The notes beneath the pieces were generated by a model. It worked only from the letters and a program-made list of their open reading frames with translations. It had not been told where the DNA came from and ran no database searches. The translations under genes were made by a program, and so were the position numbers. A DNA stretch of 64,000 nucleotides from Jatrophihabitans telluris. Its GTDB lineage: Bacteria > Actinomycetota > Actinomycetes > Mycobacteriales > Jatrophihabitantaceae. The stretch lies in the NCBI RefSeq assembly GCF_023516435.1, contig NZ_CP097332.1, positions 3,658,001 to 3,722,000 on the forward strand, written 5' to 3'. Each line of letters starts with the position of its first letter. Position 1 is the first letter of the stretch. Positions 33,746 through 41,148 of this stretch are shown piece by piece.

Positions 33746-35324
33746 AGGAACCGATCTGGCTCAGATCATTGCTGACATCCGTGCCGAGCACGGGGATGCG
33801 GCGACGATCATCTACCACGACTGCGTTCGTCGCGGCGGCGTCGGCGGATTCTTCGCTCGCGAGGTGCACCGGGTCGCCTATCGGATCGCCGCCGACGGAG
33901 CGTTCGCGTCGGACTCGGCGACCACCGAGTCCGGCTCGACCGACTTCGCGCCGTCGGAGAACTGGACGACCGACTTCTCCTTGCCCCACTCCCCCGACAT
34001 GACCGAGGAAACCGCAGCCGTGGATTCGTTCGAAGCTCTGCTTGCCGCCGCCGACGCCGCCGAGAACCAGGTCTCCTCTGGCGGCCACGCGTTCACCGAG
34101 AGCAGCCGCGACGAGTTCGCCGCGCTGTTGCGCAGTGCGCTGGCCAACCCGACCTCCCCCGGCGACGCTGCTGACGACGCTGTTGCCCACACCGTCCACG
34201 ATGGTCAGGACGCTTCCGACTTCGAGCCGGTCACGATCATCAGCGGACGCCAGGTGGCGCCGTTCATTCCGCCGGCCATCGACCGCAACACGGCGTCGCT
34301 CGTCACGACGACACATCCGGTCGCGCCGGCAGCACAGCCGGTCGCGTCGGCAGCGGCCATCGCCGCCGCGTCCTCCGGCCGTCACCGCGCTGCCCACCAG
34401 GCCGAGAACGAGAACGTGCAGGACACCGAAACCGGCCAGCCGCAGGCGGAGCACACCGCGACCCCGCGCGTGCGTCTCGCCTCGGTCCCGGCACCGCTGG
34501 CCAGCGTCACCGAACTGGTCTCCGAGACGGACAAGGGTCGTCGTCAGGTCCTCGCCCAGCTCGCCGAGCTCGGCGTCCCCGCCGATATCGCGGACGAGGT
34601 CCCGGGTAACCACATCTACGAAGCCGTCCAGAACCTGCTCGGCCTCATCCCCGCCGCGCCGAGCCTGCCCCGCAGGGCCGGAGACGTGATCGCGATCGTG
34701 GGCGAGCTGACGCCTGCCCTGCGCACCGCGGCCGCAGTCGCGGCGCAGCTGCGCATCCCCGAAAGCTCGATCCTGATCGGCGGCCTTGCGGGCCACCCGG
34801 CAGCGGCGCTGTTCGAGGCGACCGAGGAGTCCCGGGCTCGCCTGATCAGCGGTGTGGGTCAGGCACGGGTACTGCGTTCAGAACTCCGCACCCGCGACGT
34901 CGCGTCCGTGGTCGTGGTGGCCACCGACACTGTCGAGCTCGAACCGGACGACCCGTGGGCAGCCGAGATGCTCGAAGCACTCCAGCCGACCACCTCGTGG
35001 CTCGTGCTCGACAGCAACGCCAAGGTCGGCGACGCCCAGGCCGAGCTGCTGCGCCTCGGCGGAATCGACAGCGTCGCGCTGTACTCCGCGCGGGCCAGCA
35101 AGAGCCCGGCCAGCGCCTTTGCCCTGGGGTTGCCCGTCACGATGATCGACGGTCGCACCGCCAATGCCGGCGCGTGGGCGAGCATGATGTTCGCGGCGTT
35201 GCCGCAGCTGAGCGCGGGCTCGGACACGGGCCAGTCGGCGGTATCCGACTCGGCCACGCCGGGAGCGAGTTCGTCCCCGGCACCATCGGCTGGGCGACGC
35301 GCCGCCGCGCACGGCTCGCACTGA
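33723..35324 (+). CDS. FlhF-like protein without GTPase motifs
   Basis: 533 aa. The N-terminal 45 residues fit the FlhF basic domain (ADIRAEHGDAATIIYHDCVR, then RGGVGGFFAREVHRVAYRI). Residues 80-270 are low-complexity Ala/Ser/Thr. The C-terminal part (about 275-505) keeps the SRP-NG layout (helical N domain, GDVIAIVGELTPALRTAAAV at the P-loop place). But the G-x-x-G-x-G-K-T-T loop is absent, the D-T-A-G-R place reads TDTVELEPDD, and no T-K-x-D box is seen. FlhF normally uses GTP to place flagella at the pole. This copy should not bind GTP and may act as a scaffold. It overlaps the flhA stop by 23 nt. Confidence 0.82.
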   Translation: MSEPLLSEGTDLAQIIADIRAEHGDAATIIYHDCVRRGGVGGFFAREVHRVAYRIAADGAFASDSATTESGSTDFAPSENWTTDFSLPHSPDMTEETAAVDSFEALLAAADAAENQVSSGGHAFTESSRDEFAALLRSALANPTSPGDAADDAVAHTVHDGQDASDFEPVTIISGRQVAPFIPPAIDRNTASLVTTTHPVAPAAQPVASAAAIAAASSGRHRAAHQAENENVQDTETGQPQAEHTATPRVRLASVPAPLASVTELVSETDKGRRQVLAQLAELGVPADIADEVPGNHIYEAVQNLLGLIPAAPSLPRRAGDVIAIVGELTPALRTAAAVAAQLRIPESSILIGGLAGHPAAALFEATEESRARLISGVGQARVLRSELRTRDVASVVVVATDTVELEPDDPWAAEMLEALQPTTSWLVLDSNAKVGDAQAELLRLGGIDSVALYSARASKSPASAFALGLPVTMIDGRTANAGAWASMMFAALPQLSAGSDTGQSAVSDSATPGASSSPAPSAGRRAAAHGSH

Positions 35325-35357
35325 CCACGCTGACCTGATCAAGAAGGAGGCTTCGCC

Positions 35358-35606
35358 GTGTTCCGTCCGTCTGTTCTCGTGCTCGCCGCGCTGCTGACCT
35401 CGCCGGCGATCTATTCCGCCTTCGTCACCGGCAGCATGTCGGTCTCCACCGCGCTCGTCAGATTTCTCATCGCACTGCCCGTCTCGGCGATCATGGTCGT
35501 CGGATTCAACGGCATGACCTCGGCCTACCAGCAGCAGGCCAAGCGGGCGCGGCTGCAGAAAGCCATCGACGGTCGCGCCAACGCGGATTCCTCGACCCGC
35601 GCCTGA
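35358..35606 (+). CDS. Small membrane protein, unknown function
   Basis: 82 aa, GTG start with AAGAAGGAGG 8 nt upstream. Two hydrophobic helices (about 5-23 and 31-52) and a basic, helical tail (QQQAKRARLQKAIDGRANAD). I do not recognise a family. Position directly after the FlhF-like gene (33 bp) and before a promoter for the next gene suggests it is the last cistron of the flhA operon. Confidence 0.75.
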   Translation: MFRPSVLVLAALLTSPAIYSAFVTGSMSVSTALVRFLIALPVSAIMVVGFNGMTSAYQQQAKRARLQKAIDGRANADSSTRA

Positions 35607-35619
35607 TGCCCTGAACGAT

Positions 35620-35646
35620 TCAAGACTGATTCCTGCGTGCCGATGG
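35620..35646 (+). promoter_or_regulatory. Sigma-28-type promoter candidate for the PAS-GGDEF-EAL gene
   Basis: TCAAGACT, 11 nt, GCCGATGG. The second box equals that of flgB. It lies 40 bp before the GTG at 35686 and 14 bp after the previous stop. Confidence 0.5.
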
Positions 35647-35685
35647 GGTGGGTGAACACCGCCACGACATCGACGGAGGAAACCG

Positions 35686-37968
35686 GTGCGCGACACAGAG
35701 GCCGAAGCGCCCAAGGACGGGGCGACGTCGACACAACGCGGCGCTTCCGTGCCCTGGACCGTTCTCGGCACGCTCCTGATCGTGGGGCTCGAACTCGCGC
35801 TGCTCACCGCCGTCTACTTCCGTGGCGCTCCAACGCGAACCGAGCGGCTCGCTGTCGCCGCCGTCGCCGGTACGGCGCGAGCCGCCGCTCCCGGCAACAG
35901 CAGCGCTGCGGCCGCTCAGTACACCCTTGCTCACCTGTCGGACCTGTCGGCCGCCGGCGTTCCTTCGGGCACAGTGACGACGCTGCGTCGCGAGGCAGAG
36001 GCGCTCGCCGCCGATCCGGGTTCGCCCACCGCGCTGGCCGGGTTGCGCGACACGGTCGCCGCCCGCGAAAACCTGCTGCGCGCTCGGCAACACCGCCAGG
36101 ACAGCGAGGCCGTGTTCGTCTATCTCGCCCTGCTCGTCGGGGCCTCGCTGGGCTGGATGGTCTGGTTTCGCAAGCTCGTCTCGCGCCACCGCGCCCTCCA
36201 GCGGCAGGTGACCGAACAACAGGCCCAGGCCATCGGCGAACAGCGACTGGCCGCCCTCGTTCGCAACGCCGCCGATGTGATGGCCGTCTGCGACGCCGAT
36301 TCCACGATCACCTTTCTGACGCCGTCCGTGCGGGCCGTGCTGGGACACGAGGCCGAGCAGCTCGTCGGCCGGCCGTACACCGCGCTCGTCCACCCGGCCG
36401 ACCTTCCCTTGTTCACCCATCATCTGAGCACGCAACGGGTCGGTGAGGACCAGCCGTTGCGGCTCCGGATGCACCACGCCGACGGCCGGGAACTGATCGT
36501 CGAGGGCAGCTTGTCCAACCTGCTCGCCGACGCGTCGGTGTCGGGCATCGTGATCACCATTCGCGATGTCACCGCGCGTGTGCAGCTGGAGGAACGCCTT
36601 ACCCATCAAGCTTTCCACGACCCGCTGACCGGCCTGGCCAACCGCCAGCTGTTCGGCGACCGCCTCGACCACGCCCTCACTCCGGGCGTCACGGTGGCGG
36701 CGAGCCACGTCGTGTTGTTCTGCGATCTCGACGACTTCAAACTCGTCAACGACAGCCTCGGACACGGCTCCGGCGACGAGGTTCTGGCCGTGATCGCCGA
36801 ACGAATGCGTGCCACCGTCGGCGCTCGGGACACCGTCGCTCGTCTGGGCGGCGACGAGTTCGCGGTGCTCATGGAGGGTGCCACCCTCATCGAGGCACAG
36901 CTGATGGCCGAGCGTCTGCTGGGCTCGTTCAGCGAACCGATCGTGCTCGAGGGGCGCCCGCTGACGGTGCGGGCCAGCATCGGCCTGGCGCCGGCGGTGC
37001 CCGGTGAGCTGACAGGCGAGGAGGTGCTGCGCAACGCCGATGTTGCGATGTATCTGGCCAAGGACCGCGGCAAGTCCGCCACCGCGGTGTACGAGCCCAG
37101 GTTGCACGAGGAGTCGCTGCGTCGCCTGCAGTTGCGTGCGGATCTGCAGAAGGCGGTTCGCCGGGACGAGTTGGTGCTGCACTTCCAGCCGACCGTGGAT
37201 CTGAACACCCGCCAGGTCGTCGGCTTCGAAGCTCTCGTGCGCTGGCAGCATCCCGAGCAGGGGCTGCTCGGGCCGGTGCTGTTCATCCCGATCGCCGAGG
37301 AGTCCGGTCTCATCGTGCCGCTGGGCAGCTGGGTGCTGCGCAACGCGTGCGTCGCCGCCGCGAGTATGCAGAGCGACGCCCACACGCCGACGATGTCGGT
37401 GAACGTCTCGTCCCAGCAGCTCGATCAGTCTGGTTTCGTCGAGGAGGTGACGCGGGTCTTGGCCGAAACCGGCCTGCCCCCGCACCGCCTGTGCCTGGAG
37501 ATCACCGAGTCGGTGGTGCTCAACGATCTGGACCGCGTTCGCGCCGTGCTGTCGCAGTTGCGCGCGCTCGGGATCCGCATCGCAATCGACGACTTCGGCA
37601 CCGGATACAGCTCGCTGGCGTACCTTTCGAACCTGCCGGTGGACGTGCTCAAGGTCGACAAGTCGTTCGTGGACCGCATCGTGTCCGACGAGCAGAGTGG
37701 CTCGCTCACCCGCGCGATCATCGCGATGAGCGGCGCGATGAAGCTGGCCACGGTCGCCGAGGGTGTCGAGCACGACGACCAGGCGAGCTGGCTGGAGTTG
37801 GCCGCGTGCTCGTACGGGCAGGGCTACCTGTGGTCCAAGCCGGTGCCCTACGAACGAGCCACCGAATTGCTGGCCGAGCTGTCGGTATCGCGAATTCGCC
37901 CCGGACGTAGCGACGTCGCGGGACGCATCAACTCCGGGGGCGCTCAAGACATGCAAGCGGCGGGCTGA
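35686..37968 (+). CDS. Membrane PAS-GGDEF-EAL c-di-GMP enzyme
   Basis: 760 aa, GTG with GGAGGA 5 nt upstream. TM1 (about 24-46) and TM2 (about 145-163) enclose an external helical region. A PAS domain (about 190-300) has RNAADVMAVCDADSTITFLT and IVITIRDVTAR. The GGDEF domain (about 310-475) keeps GGDEF, but the I-site position reads GARD instead of R-x-x-D, so product inhibition may be lost. The EAL domain (about 485-735) keeps FEALVRW, SVNVSSQQL, CLEITES, DDFGTGYSSL and EGVE. The catalytic halves closely resemble those of the 15708 gene, so the two arose by duplication. Confidence 0.95.
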   Translation: MRDTEAEAPKDGATSTQRGASVPWTVLGTLLIVGLELALLTAVYFRGAPTRTERLAVAAVAGTARAAAPGNSSAAAAQYTLAHLSDLSAAGVPSGTVTTLRREAEALAADPGSPTALAGLRDTVAARENLLRARQHRQDSEAVFVYLALLVGASLGWMVWFRKLVSRHRALQRQVTEQQAQAIGEQRLAALVRNAADVMAVCDADSTITFLTPSVRAVLGHEAEQLVGRPYTALVHPADLPLFTHHLSTQRVGEDQPLRLRMHHADGRELIVEGSLSNLLADASVSGIVITIRDVTARVQLEERLTHQAFHDPLTGLANRQLFGDRLDHALTPGVTVAASHVVLFCDLDDFKLVNDSLGHGSGDEVLAVIAERMRATVGARDTVARLGGDEFAVLMEGATLIEAQLMAERLLGSFSEPIVLEGRPLTVRASIGLAPAVPGELTGEEVLRNADVAMYLAKDRGKSATAVYEPRLHEESLRRLQLRADLQKAVRRDELVLHFQPTVDLNTRQVVGFEALVRWQHPEQGLLGPVLFIPIAEESGLIVPLGSWVLRNACVAAASMQSDAHTPTMSVNVSSQQLDQSGFVEEVTRVLAETGLPPHRLCLEITESVVLNDLDRVRAVLSQLRALGIRIAIDDFGTGYSSLAYLSNLPVDVLKVDKSFVDRIVSDEQSGSLTRAIIAMSGAMKLATVAEGVEHDDQASWLELAACSYGQGYLWSKPVPYERATELLAELSVSRIRPGRSDVAGRINSGGAQDMQAAG

Positions 37969-37988
37969 TCTTCTCGAACGCAACCTGC

Positions 37989-38040
37989 AGTCGGCGGTCG
38001 GCGGTCGGCGGTCGGCGGTCGGCGGTCGGCGGTCGGCGGC
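37989..38040. repeat. 7-bp tandem repeat GGTCGGC
   Basis: Seven units of GGTCGGC (the first reads AGTCGGC) between the PAS-GGDEF-EAL stop and the stop of the minus-strand HTH gene. Such a repeat is prone to length change by slippage. Confidence 0.9.
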
Positions 38041-38246
38041 TACAGCGCCATGAACAGTAGTCCGGGGGGACATCCGAGGGCCCTCTCGATCGCGGCTGCC
38101 GTGGCCGCTGAGCAACTCACCCGTCGGCCGGTGATCAAGTGGTTCACGGTGGCATGGCCGAGCCCGGCCTGCGCGGCGAAGGCACGCTCGGACATGCCGA
38201 GCAGCCGTATGTAGTCGGCGAGTACGTCGCGGCTGCGCAGTCGCAT
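38040..38246 (-). CDS. Small XRE-type HTH regulator
   Basis: 68 aa: one helix-turn-helix domain and nothing else. RLLGMSERAFAAQAGLGHAT is the helix pair and VNHLITGRRVSCSAATAAAI the recognition part; PPGLLFMAL ends the protein. Proteins of this type and length are common in actinobacterial prophage-like and integrative regions. Divergent from the second HTH gene, with an operator-like palindrome between. Confidence 0.85.
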   Translation of the reverse strand: MRLRSRDVLADYIRLLGMSERAFAAQAGLGHATVNHLITGRRVSCSAATAAAIERALGCPPGLLFMAL

Positions 38247-38306
38247 CAGCCACGCCCAAGGTTCATGATCGTCACGTTCATCACGCGATGAAGGCTAGCT
38301 GAAACG

Positions 38307-38344
38307 CAGATCATCTGTTCAGACAATCGACAATCTGTGGATAA
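38307..38344. promoter_or_regulatory. Operator-like palindrome and inverted DnaA box
   Basis: CAGATCATCTG (38307-38317) is a perfect odd palindrome between the divergent HTH genes; CAGACAATCGACAATCTG follows with matching ends. TGTGGATAA at 38336-38344 is a perfect DnaA box (TTATCCACA) on the minus strand. The 259-bp gap 38247-38505 has no other clear feature except a TAATGT box at 38494, seven bases before the GTG of the next gene. Confidence 0.5.
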
Positions 38345-38505
38345 CCGACCGCGCACCGCTCCGGTCACGCGCCACGCCACCGGCAGCTCGCCCGACCACC
38401 ACCGCTGCGATCGATCGATGACTGCGCATTGTCTGCATGGCCGGATTGCAGAAATCCGCCCGTTTGCCGGGTGGAACGAGGTCGGTGGCCGCTAATGTCT
38501 ACACG

Positions 38506-38979
38506 GTGACTGCCCTATCGGACCTGCTGAAGTCCTCCAACACCGGCGGCGTGAGCGCGCGCTCGGTGTCCCGGAAAGCCCAGTCGCTCGGGTTCACCCT
38601 CAACCACGACACGGCGGCTCGCTACCTGCGCGGTGATCATGGACGTCCCGATGAGCCGACGCTGCAGGCGTTCTCCGCCGCGTTGGAGATCCCGCTGACG
38701 AGATTGCGTGAAGCCGCCGGGCTACCTTCGGAGCAGACCGCGCCCTACGTGCCGCCGACCGAAGCCAGCCGGCTGAACCGGCGCCAGCGCAAGGCCGTCG
38801 ACGAGATCATCCGGGCGATGCTCGAGCCGGCCGAATCCGCGGGAGTCCGCACGAGCACTGGCGCTGACGGCACCGCGAGCCCGCTCGGCACGGTCAGCCA
38901 GTTCCCGTCGGCAGCCTCGAGTACCGCGGAAAGGCGCGCGGCCGCCCGTCGTGGAAAGGGCGAAAAGCCCACTCGCTGA
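38506..38979 (+). CDS. HTH regulator paired with a metallopeptidase
   Basis: 157 aa from GTG 38506; the frame is open back to an ATG at 38437. GTG is preferred because TAATGT stands where a -10 box would give a leaderless message and the protein then starts at its fold (MTALSDLLKSS). The HTH part covers about 1-75 (SRKAQSLGFTLNHDTAARYL, then PTLQAFSAALEIPLTRLREA). The tail is Ser/Ala-rich and unconserved. With the next gene it forms a regulator-protease pair of the ImmR/ImmA kind: the protease removes the repressor on a signal (family knowledge; no direct proof here). Confidence 0.78.
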   Translation: MTALSDLLKSSNTGGVSARSVSRKAQSLGFTLNHDTAARYLRGDHGRPDEPTLQAFSAALEIPLTRLREAAGLPSEQTAPYVPPTEASRLNRRQRKAVDEIIRAMLEPAESAGVRTSTGADGTASPLGTVSQFPSAASSTAERRAAARRGKGEKPTR

Positions 38980-38982
38980 CGC

Positions 38983-38991
38983 TTGTCCACA
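38983..38991 (+). promoter_or_regulatory. DnaA-box-like site TTGTCCACA
   Basis: TTGTCCACA is the form of DnaA box common in high-GC actinobacteria. It lies between the HTH gene and the metallopeptidase gene; two perfect TTATCCACA boxes lie 640 bp to the left and 590 bp to the right. Confidence 0.4.
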
Positions 38992-39034
38992 GCCCCGATC
39001 CGGATCGTCAGACCCCCCAGGCACCATCTCGCGC

Positions 39035-39496
39035 ATGACGAACGCGCCCACCTATGACCCCTGGCAGGATCTGGCCCGCAACTGGCCCGGCGTTGAGGCC
39101 CTGATCGAACCGCTGGAGGACGATCTCCTCGGTGAGATCAGGGAATTCCGCGACGGCCGCTTGCAGATCACGCTCCGCGCGAACACCACTTCTGGGCAAC
39201 GGCGTTGCACCCTGGCCCACGAGATCGTGCACCTCGAACGCGGCCTGGACGACTGCGGCCCGTGGCAGTCCAGGGAGGAGTCGGCCGTCCACGAAGAGGT
39301 GGCGAGGCGCCTCATCGGGCTGAATGCCCTCATCGATGCCGCCCGTTACACCGGCGACGATCACGCCGCCCTGGCCGCCGCCCTCGACGTCGATCAGGAG
39401 ACCCTGCAGCTCCGACTCGGGCTCTTGACGTCCGCCGAACGCCGCCGACTACGCCGCCTTACAGCACACGCCGGCGGCCATTCGTCCGAGACGTAA
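39035..39496 (+). CDS. ImmA/IrrE-family metallo-endopeptidase
   Basis: 153 aa from ATG 39035. RRCTLAHEIVHLERG holds the H-E-x-x-H zinc site (about residues 63-67) and ESAVHEEVARRLIGL supplies the following Glu-containing helix. DVDQETLQLRLGLLTSAERR closes the protein. Members are anti-repressor proteases in integrative elements and in IrrE-type stress control. It follows an HTH gene by 55 bp, the usual pair. Confidence 0.9.
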   Translation: MTNAPTYDPWQDLARNWPGVEALIEPLEDDLLGEIREFRDGRLQITLRANTTSGQRRCTLAHEIVHLERGLDDCGPWQSREESAVHEEVARRLIGLNALIDAARYTGDDHAALAAALDVDQETLQLRLGLLTSAERRRLRRLTAHAGGHSSET

Positions 39497-39574
39497 AGGC
39501 ACGACACGTGCGCCGCCGGTCCGCTGCTTTGGGCTCGCCGCCCGCCGGCTCGCCATCCGTTCCTTCCGCCGACG

Positions 39575-39583
39575 TTATCCACA
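39575..39583 (+). promoter_or_regulatory. Perfect DnaA box TTATCCACA
   Basis: GTTATCCACAGATT here is the exact reverse complement of AATCTGTGGATAAC at 38332-38345, so the HTH-peptidase pair lies between inverted DnaA boxes. It is 57 bp before the Cys/Ser-rich peptide gene, in a gap (39497-39639) with no gene. Confidence 0.45.
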
Positions 39584-39639
39584 GATTTCAGGCTTCGGCC
39601 TCGAACTCCTCCGAAGTCGGGCTATTGTGGCTTCGTCCG

Positions 39640-39741
39640 ATGTCATATCAGAAAGTAGACAGGTTTGTTCCACCAGCTGCCACGTCGGCCTGCTGCTGCT
39701 GCAGCAGCAGCTCGTCGTCGTCGAAGCCGCGGCGGAACTGA
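39640..39741 (+). CDS. Cys4-Ser7 peptide, candidate azole-type RiPP precursor
   Basis: 33 aa. The leader-like part MSYQKVDRFVPPAATS is followed by ACCCCSSSSSSSKPRRN. A block of Cys then Ser is what cyclodehydratases turn into thiazoles and oxazoles in streptolysin-S-like peptides, whose SagA core begins with a Cys run. The first codons (TCA, TAT, AAA, GTA, AGG, TTT, GTT, CCA) are rare in this window, unlike flanking genes, which suggests transfer. No strong ribosome site precedes the ATG. The F-x-x-x-branched leader motif of SagA is not exactly present. A possible RRE protein and an exporter follow. Caution: the DNA core is a trinucleotide run forming a 20-bp palindrome, so a chance frame cannot be excluded. 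Confidence 0.5.
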   Translation: MSYQKVDRFVPPAATSACCCCSSSSSSSKPRRN

Positions 39742-39772
39742 CGATGTCGCCTGCCTCGACCGATTGTCCCCG

Positions 39773-40228
39773 GTGCTAAGGCCGGGAACCCGGTTAATCG
39801 AGCTGGCCGGCGCTCTTCATGTCTATGACGGGCGCCGGCTGGTCTCGCTGGCCACCGGGCAAACATTGCGGACGGCAATCTCAGAAGTGTTGACTCAGGG
39901 TGCCGAACCTGGGGCTGACCCCTCGGTTCAACTCAGTGTTCAAGCCAGAACCGCCTCCACGACCAACGGGCTGAGCCAGAGCGACGAGATTCAGGACACC
40001 GTCGAACTAATCTGCTCTGTCGACGGGCGAACCCCCCGAGGTGTAGTGCGAGAACGATTGGAAAACGATCTTGTCAACGGTGTGTGCTGGACCGGAGCCA
40101 CACTGATATCGCGCTCTCTCGTGCCCTCCACAATGGCGCACCTGCTCTACAACTACGTCGCTTACACCGTTGGACCAGTCTCAGCGCCTTCGCCTCCGAC
40201 TCCTCGTGCTCGCTTGGTACACCGATGA
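39773..40228 (+). CDS. Possible RiPP-recognition (cyclodehydratase N-domain-like) protein
   Basis: 151 aa from GTG 39773 (TTG 39764 also possible; no good ribosome site). LRPGTRLIELAGALHVYDGR followed by LVSLATGQTLRTAISEVLTQ has the strand-strand-strand-helix pattern of the PqqD-like domain at the front of azole-peptide cyclodehydratase proteins. VELICSVDGRTPRGVVRERL resembles the DGxRT helix of the same domain. No ThiF/YcaO catalytic part follows. Codons are less GC-biased than in the neighbours. Its stop overlaps the ABC ATPase ATG (ATGA), which supports the frame. Function is inference; the protein is otherwise unrecognised. Confidence 0.5.
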   Translation: MLRPGTRLIELAGALHVYDGRRLVSLATGQTLRTAISEVLTQGAEPGADPSVQLSVQARTASTTNGLSQSDEIQDTVELICSVDGRTPRGVVRERLENDLVNGVCWTGATLISRSLVPSTMAHLLYNYVAYTVGPVSAPSPPTPRARLVHR

Positions 40229-41148
40229 ACGGCCCGGATCTTCCGCTGCAGCTATCGGACGTGTGCAAGACCATCGCCGGACGAGCGGTTCTGGCCGGAG
40301 TGGATCTCGCATGCGCCCCCGGATCCGTCACCGCCCTCCTAGGCCCCAACGGAGCAGGCAAGACCACCATGGTGAACATCGCGGCAGGTCTTCGCCGGCC
40401 CGACTCCGGCACCGCCCGACTCTTTGGTCTCCCACCGGCTGGCGCCGCGGCACGAACGCGATTCAGCCTCGTCCCTCAGGACATCAGCTTTCCTGGGCCG
40501 GTGACGGTGCGCCAGTGTGTCGATCTGGTCGAGGGCCAGCGGCCGCCCAGCGACCTCGTTCCCGACCGCATCGAACTGTGCGACGAACTCGGTCTGTCGA
40601 GCGTGCTGAACCGATCCGTTGGCGCGCTGAGCGGCGGGCAACGGCGGCGCCTGGCGGTAGTCCTCGGCCTGGTTCGCGCGCCGGGCCTACTCCTCCTGGA
40701 CGAAGCTACGAGCAACCTGGACGAGGCCGGCCGAGCCATCGTGTGGCGGCTGGTGTCGGACTACAGTCGCCGCGGCGGGGCCGTCCTGGTTACCACGCAC
40801 ATCCTGTCCGACCTCGAGTCCGTCGCGGACCGGGTCATCGGGATGTCCTCGGGACGGGTGGTCCGCGAGGGCAGTCTGGCCGAGATCCGGGATTCCCTCG
40901 GCGGACGCACTGTCGAGGTTCGGGTGCCTGCTGTTAAGGCGGTCGCGATCACCTCGGCGGCGGCTCGATCGGGCGTCGGCTTGTCCGTCAGTACCGACAC
41001 CAGCTATCCGTCGCACACCACGTTGCGCTGGCGCACCGCGGATCCACTGCGGCTGCTCGCCCACATCGCGTCGAGCGACCCCACCATCACCGACGTCAAC
41101 GTAGTTGCGACCCCACTGTCTGAGCTGCTGTCGGAGCTGGAGAAGTGA
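40225..41148 (+). CDS. ABC transporter ATP-binding protein (ABC-2 exporter)
   Basis: 307 aa from ATG 40225; the longer open frame upstream has no family resemblance. Walker A LLGPNGAGKTTMVN, Q-loop LVPQDISF, signature ALSGGQRRRLAVVLGL, Walker B LLLLDEATSNLDE and switch His TTHILSDLE are all intact. The C-terminal 90 residues form an accessory domain of drug/bacteriocin exporters. With the next gene it makes a type ABC-2 exporter; SagG-like or self-protection role is inferred from the peptide gene in front. Confidence 0.95.
   Translation: MNGPDLPLQLSDVCKTIAGRAVLAGVDLACAPGSVTALLGPNGAGKTTMVNIAAGLRRPDSGTARLFGLPPAGAAARTRFSLVPQDISFPGPVTVRQCVDLVEGQRPPSDLVPDRIELCDELGLSSVLNRSVGALSGGQRRRLAVVLGLVRAPGLLLLDEATSNLDEAGRAIVWRLVSDYSRRGGAVLVTTHILSDLESVADRVIGMSSGRVVREGSLAEIRDSLGGRTVEVRVPAVKAVAITSAAARSGVGLSVSTDTSYPSHTTLRWRTADPLRLLAHIASSDPTITDVNVVATPLSELLSELEK

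Noticed and set aside
35620-38259. 879-codon minus-strand frame
   Set aside because: Antisense to the PAS-GGDEF-EAL gene; its sequence is Arg/His/Gln-rich as expected of a shadow frame.
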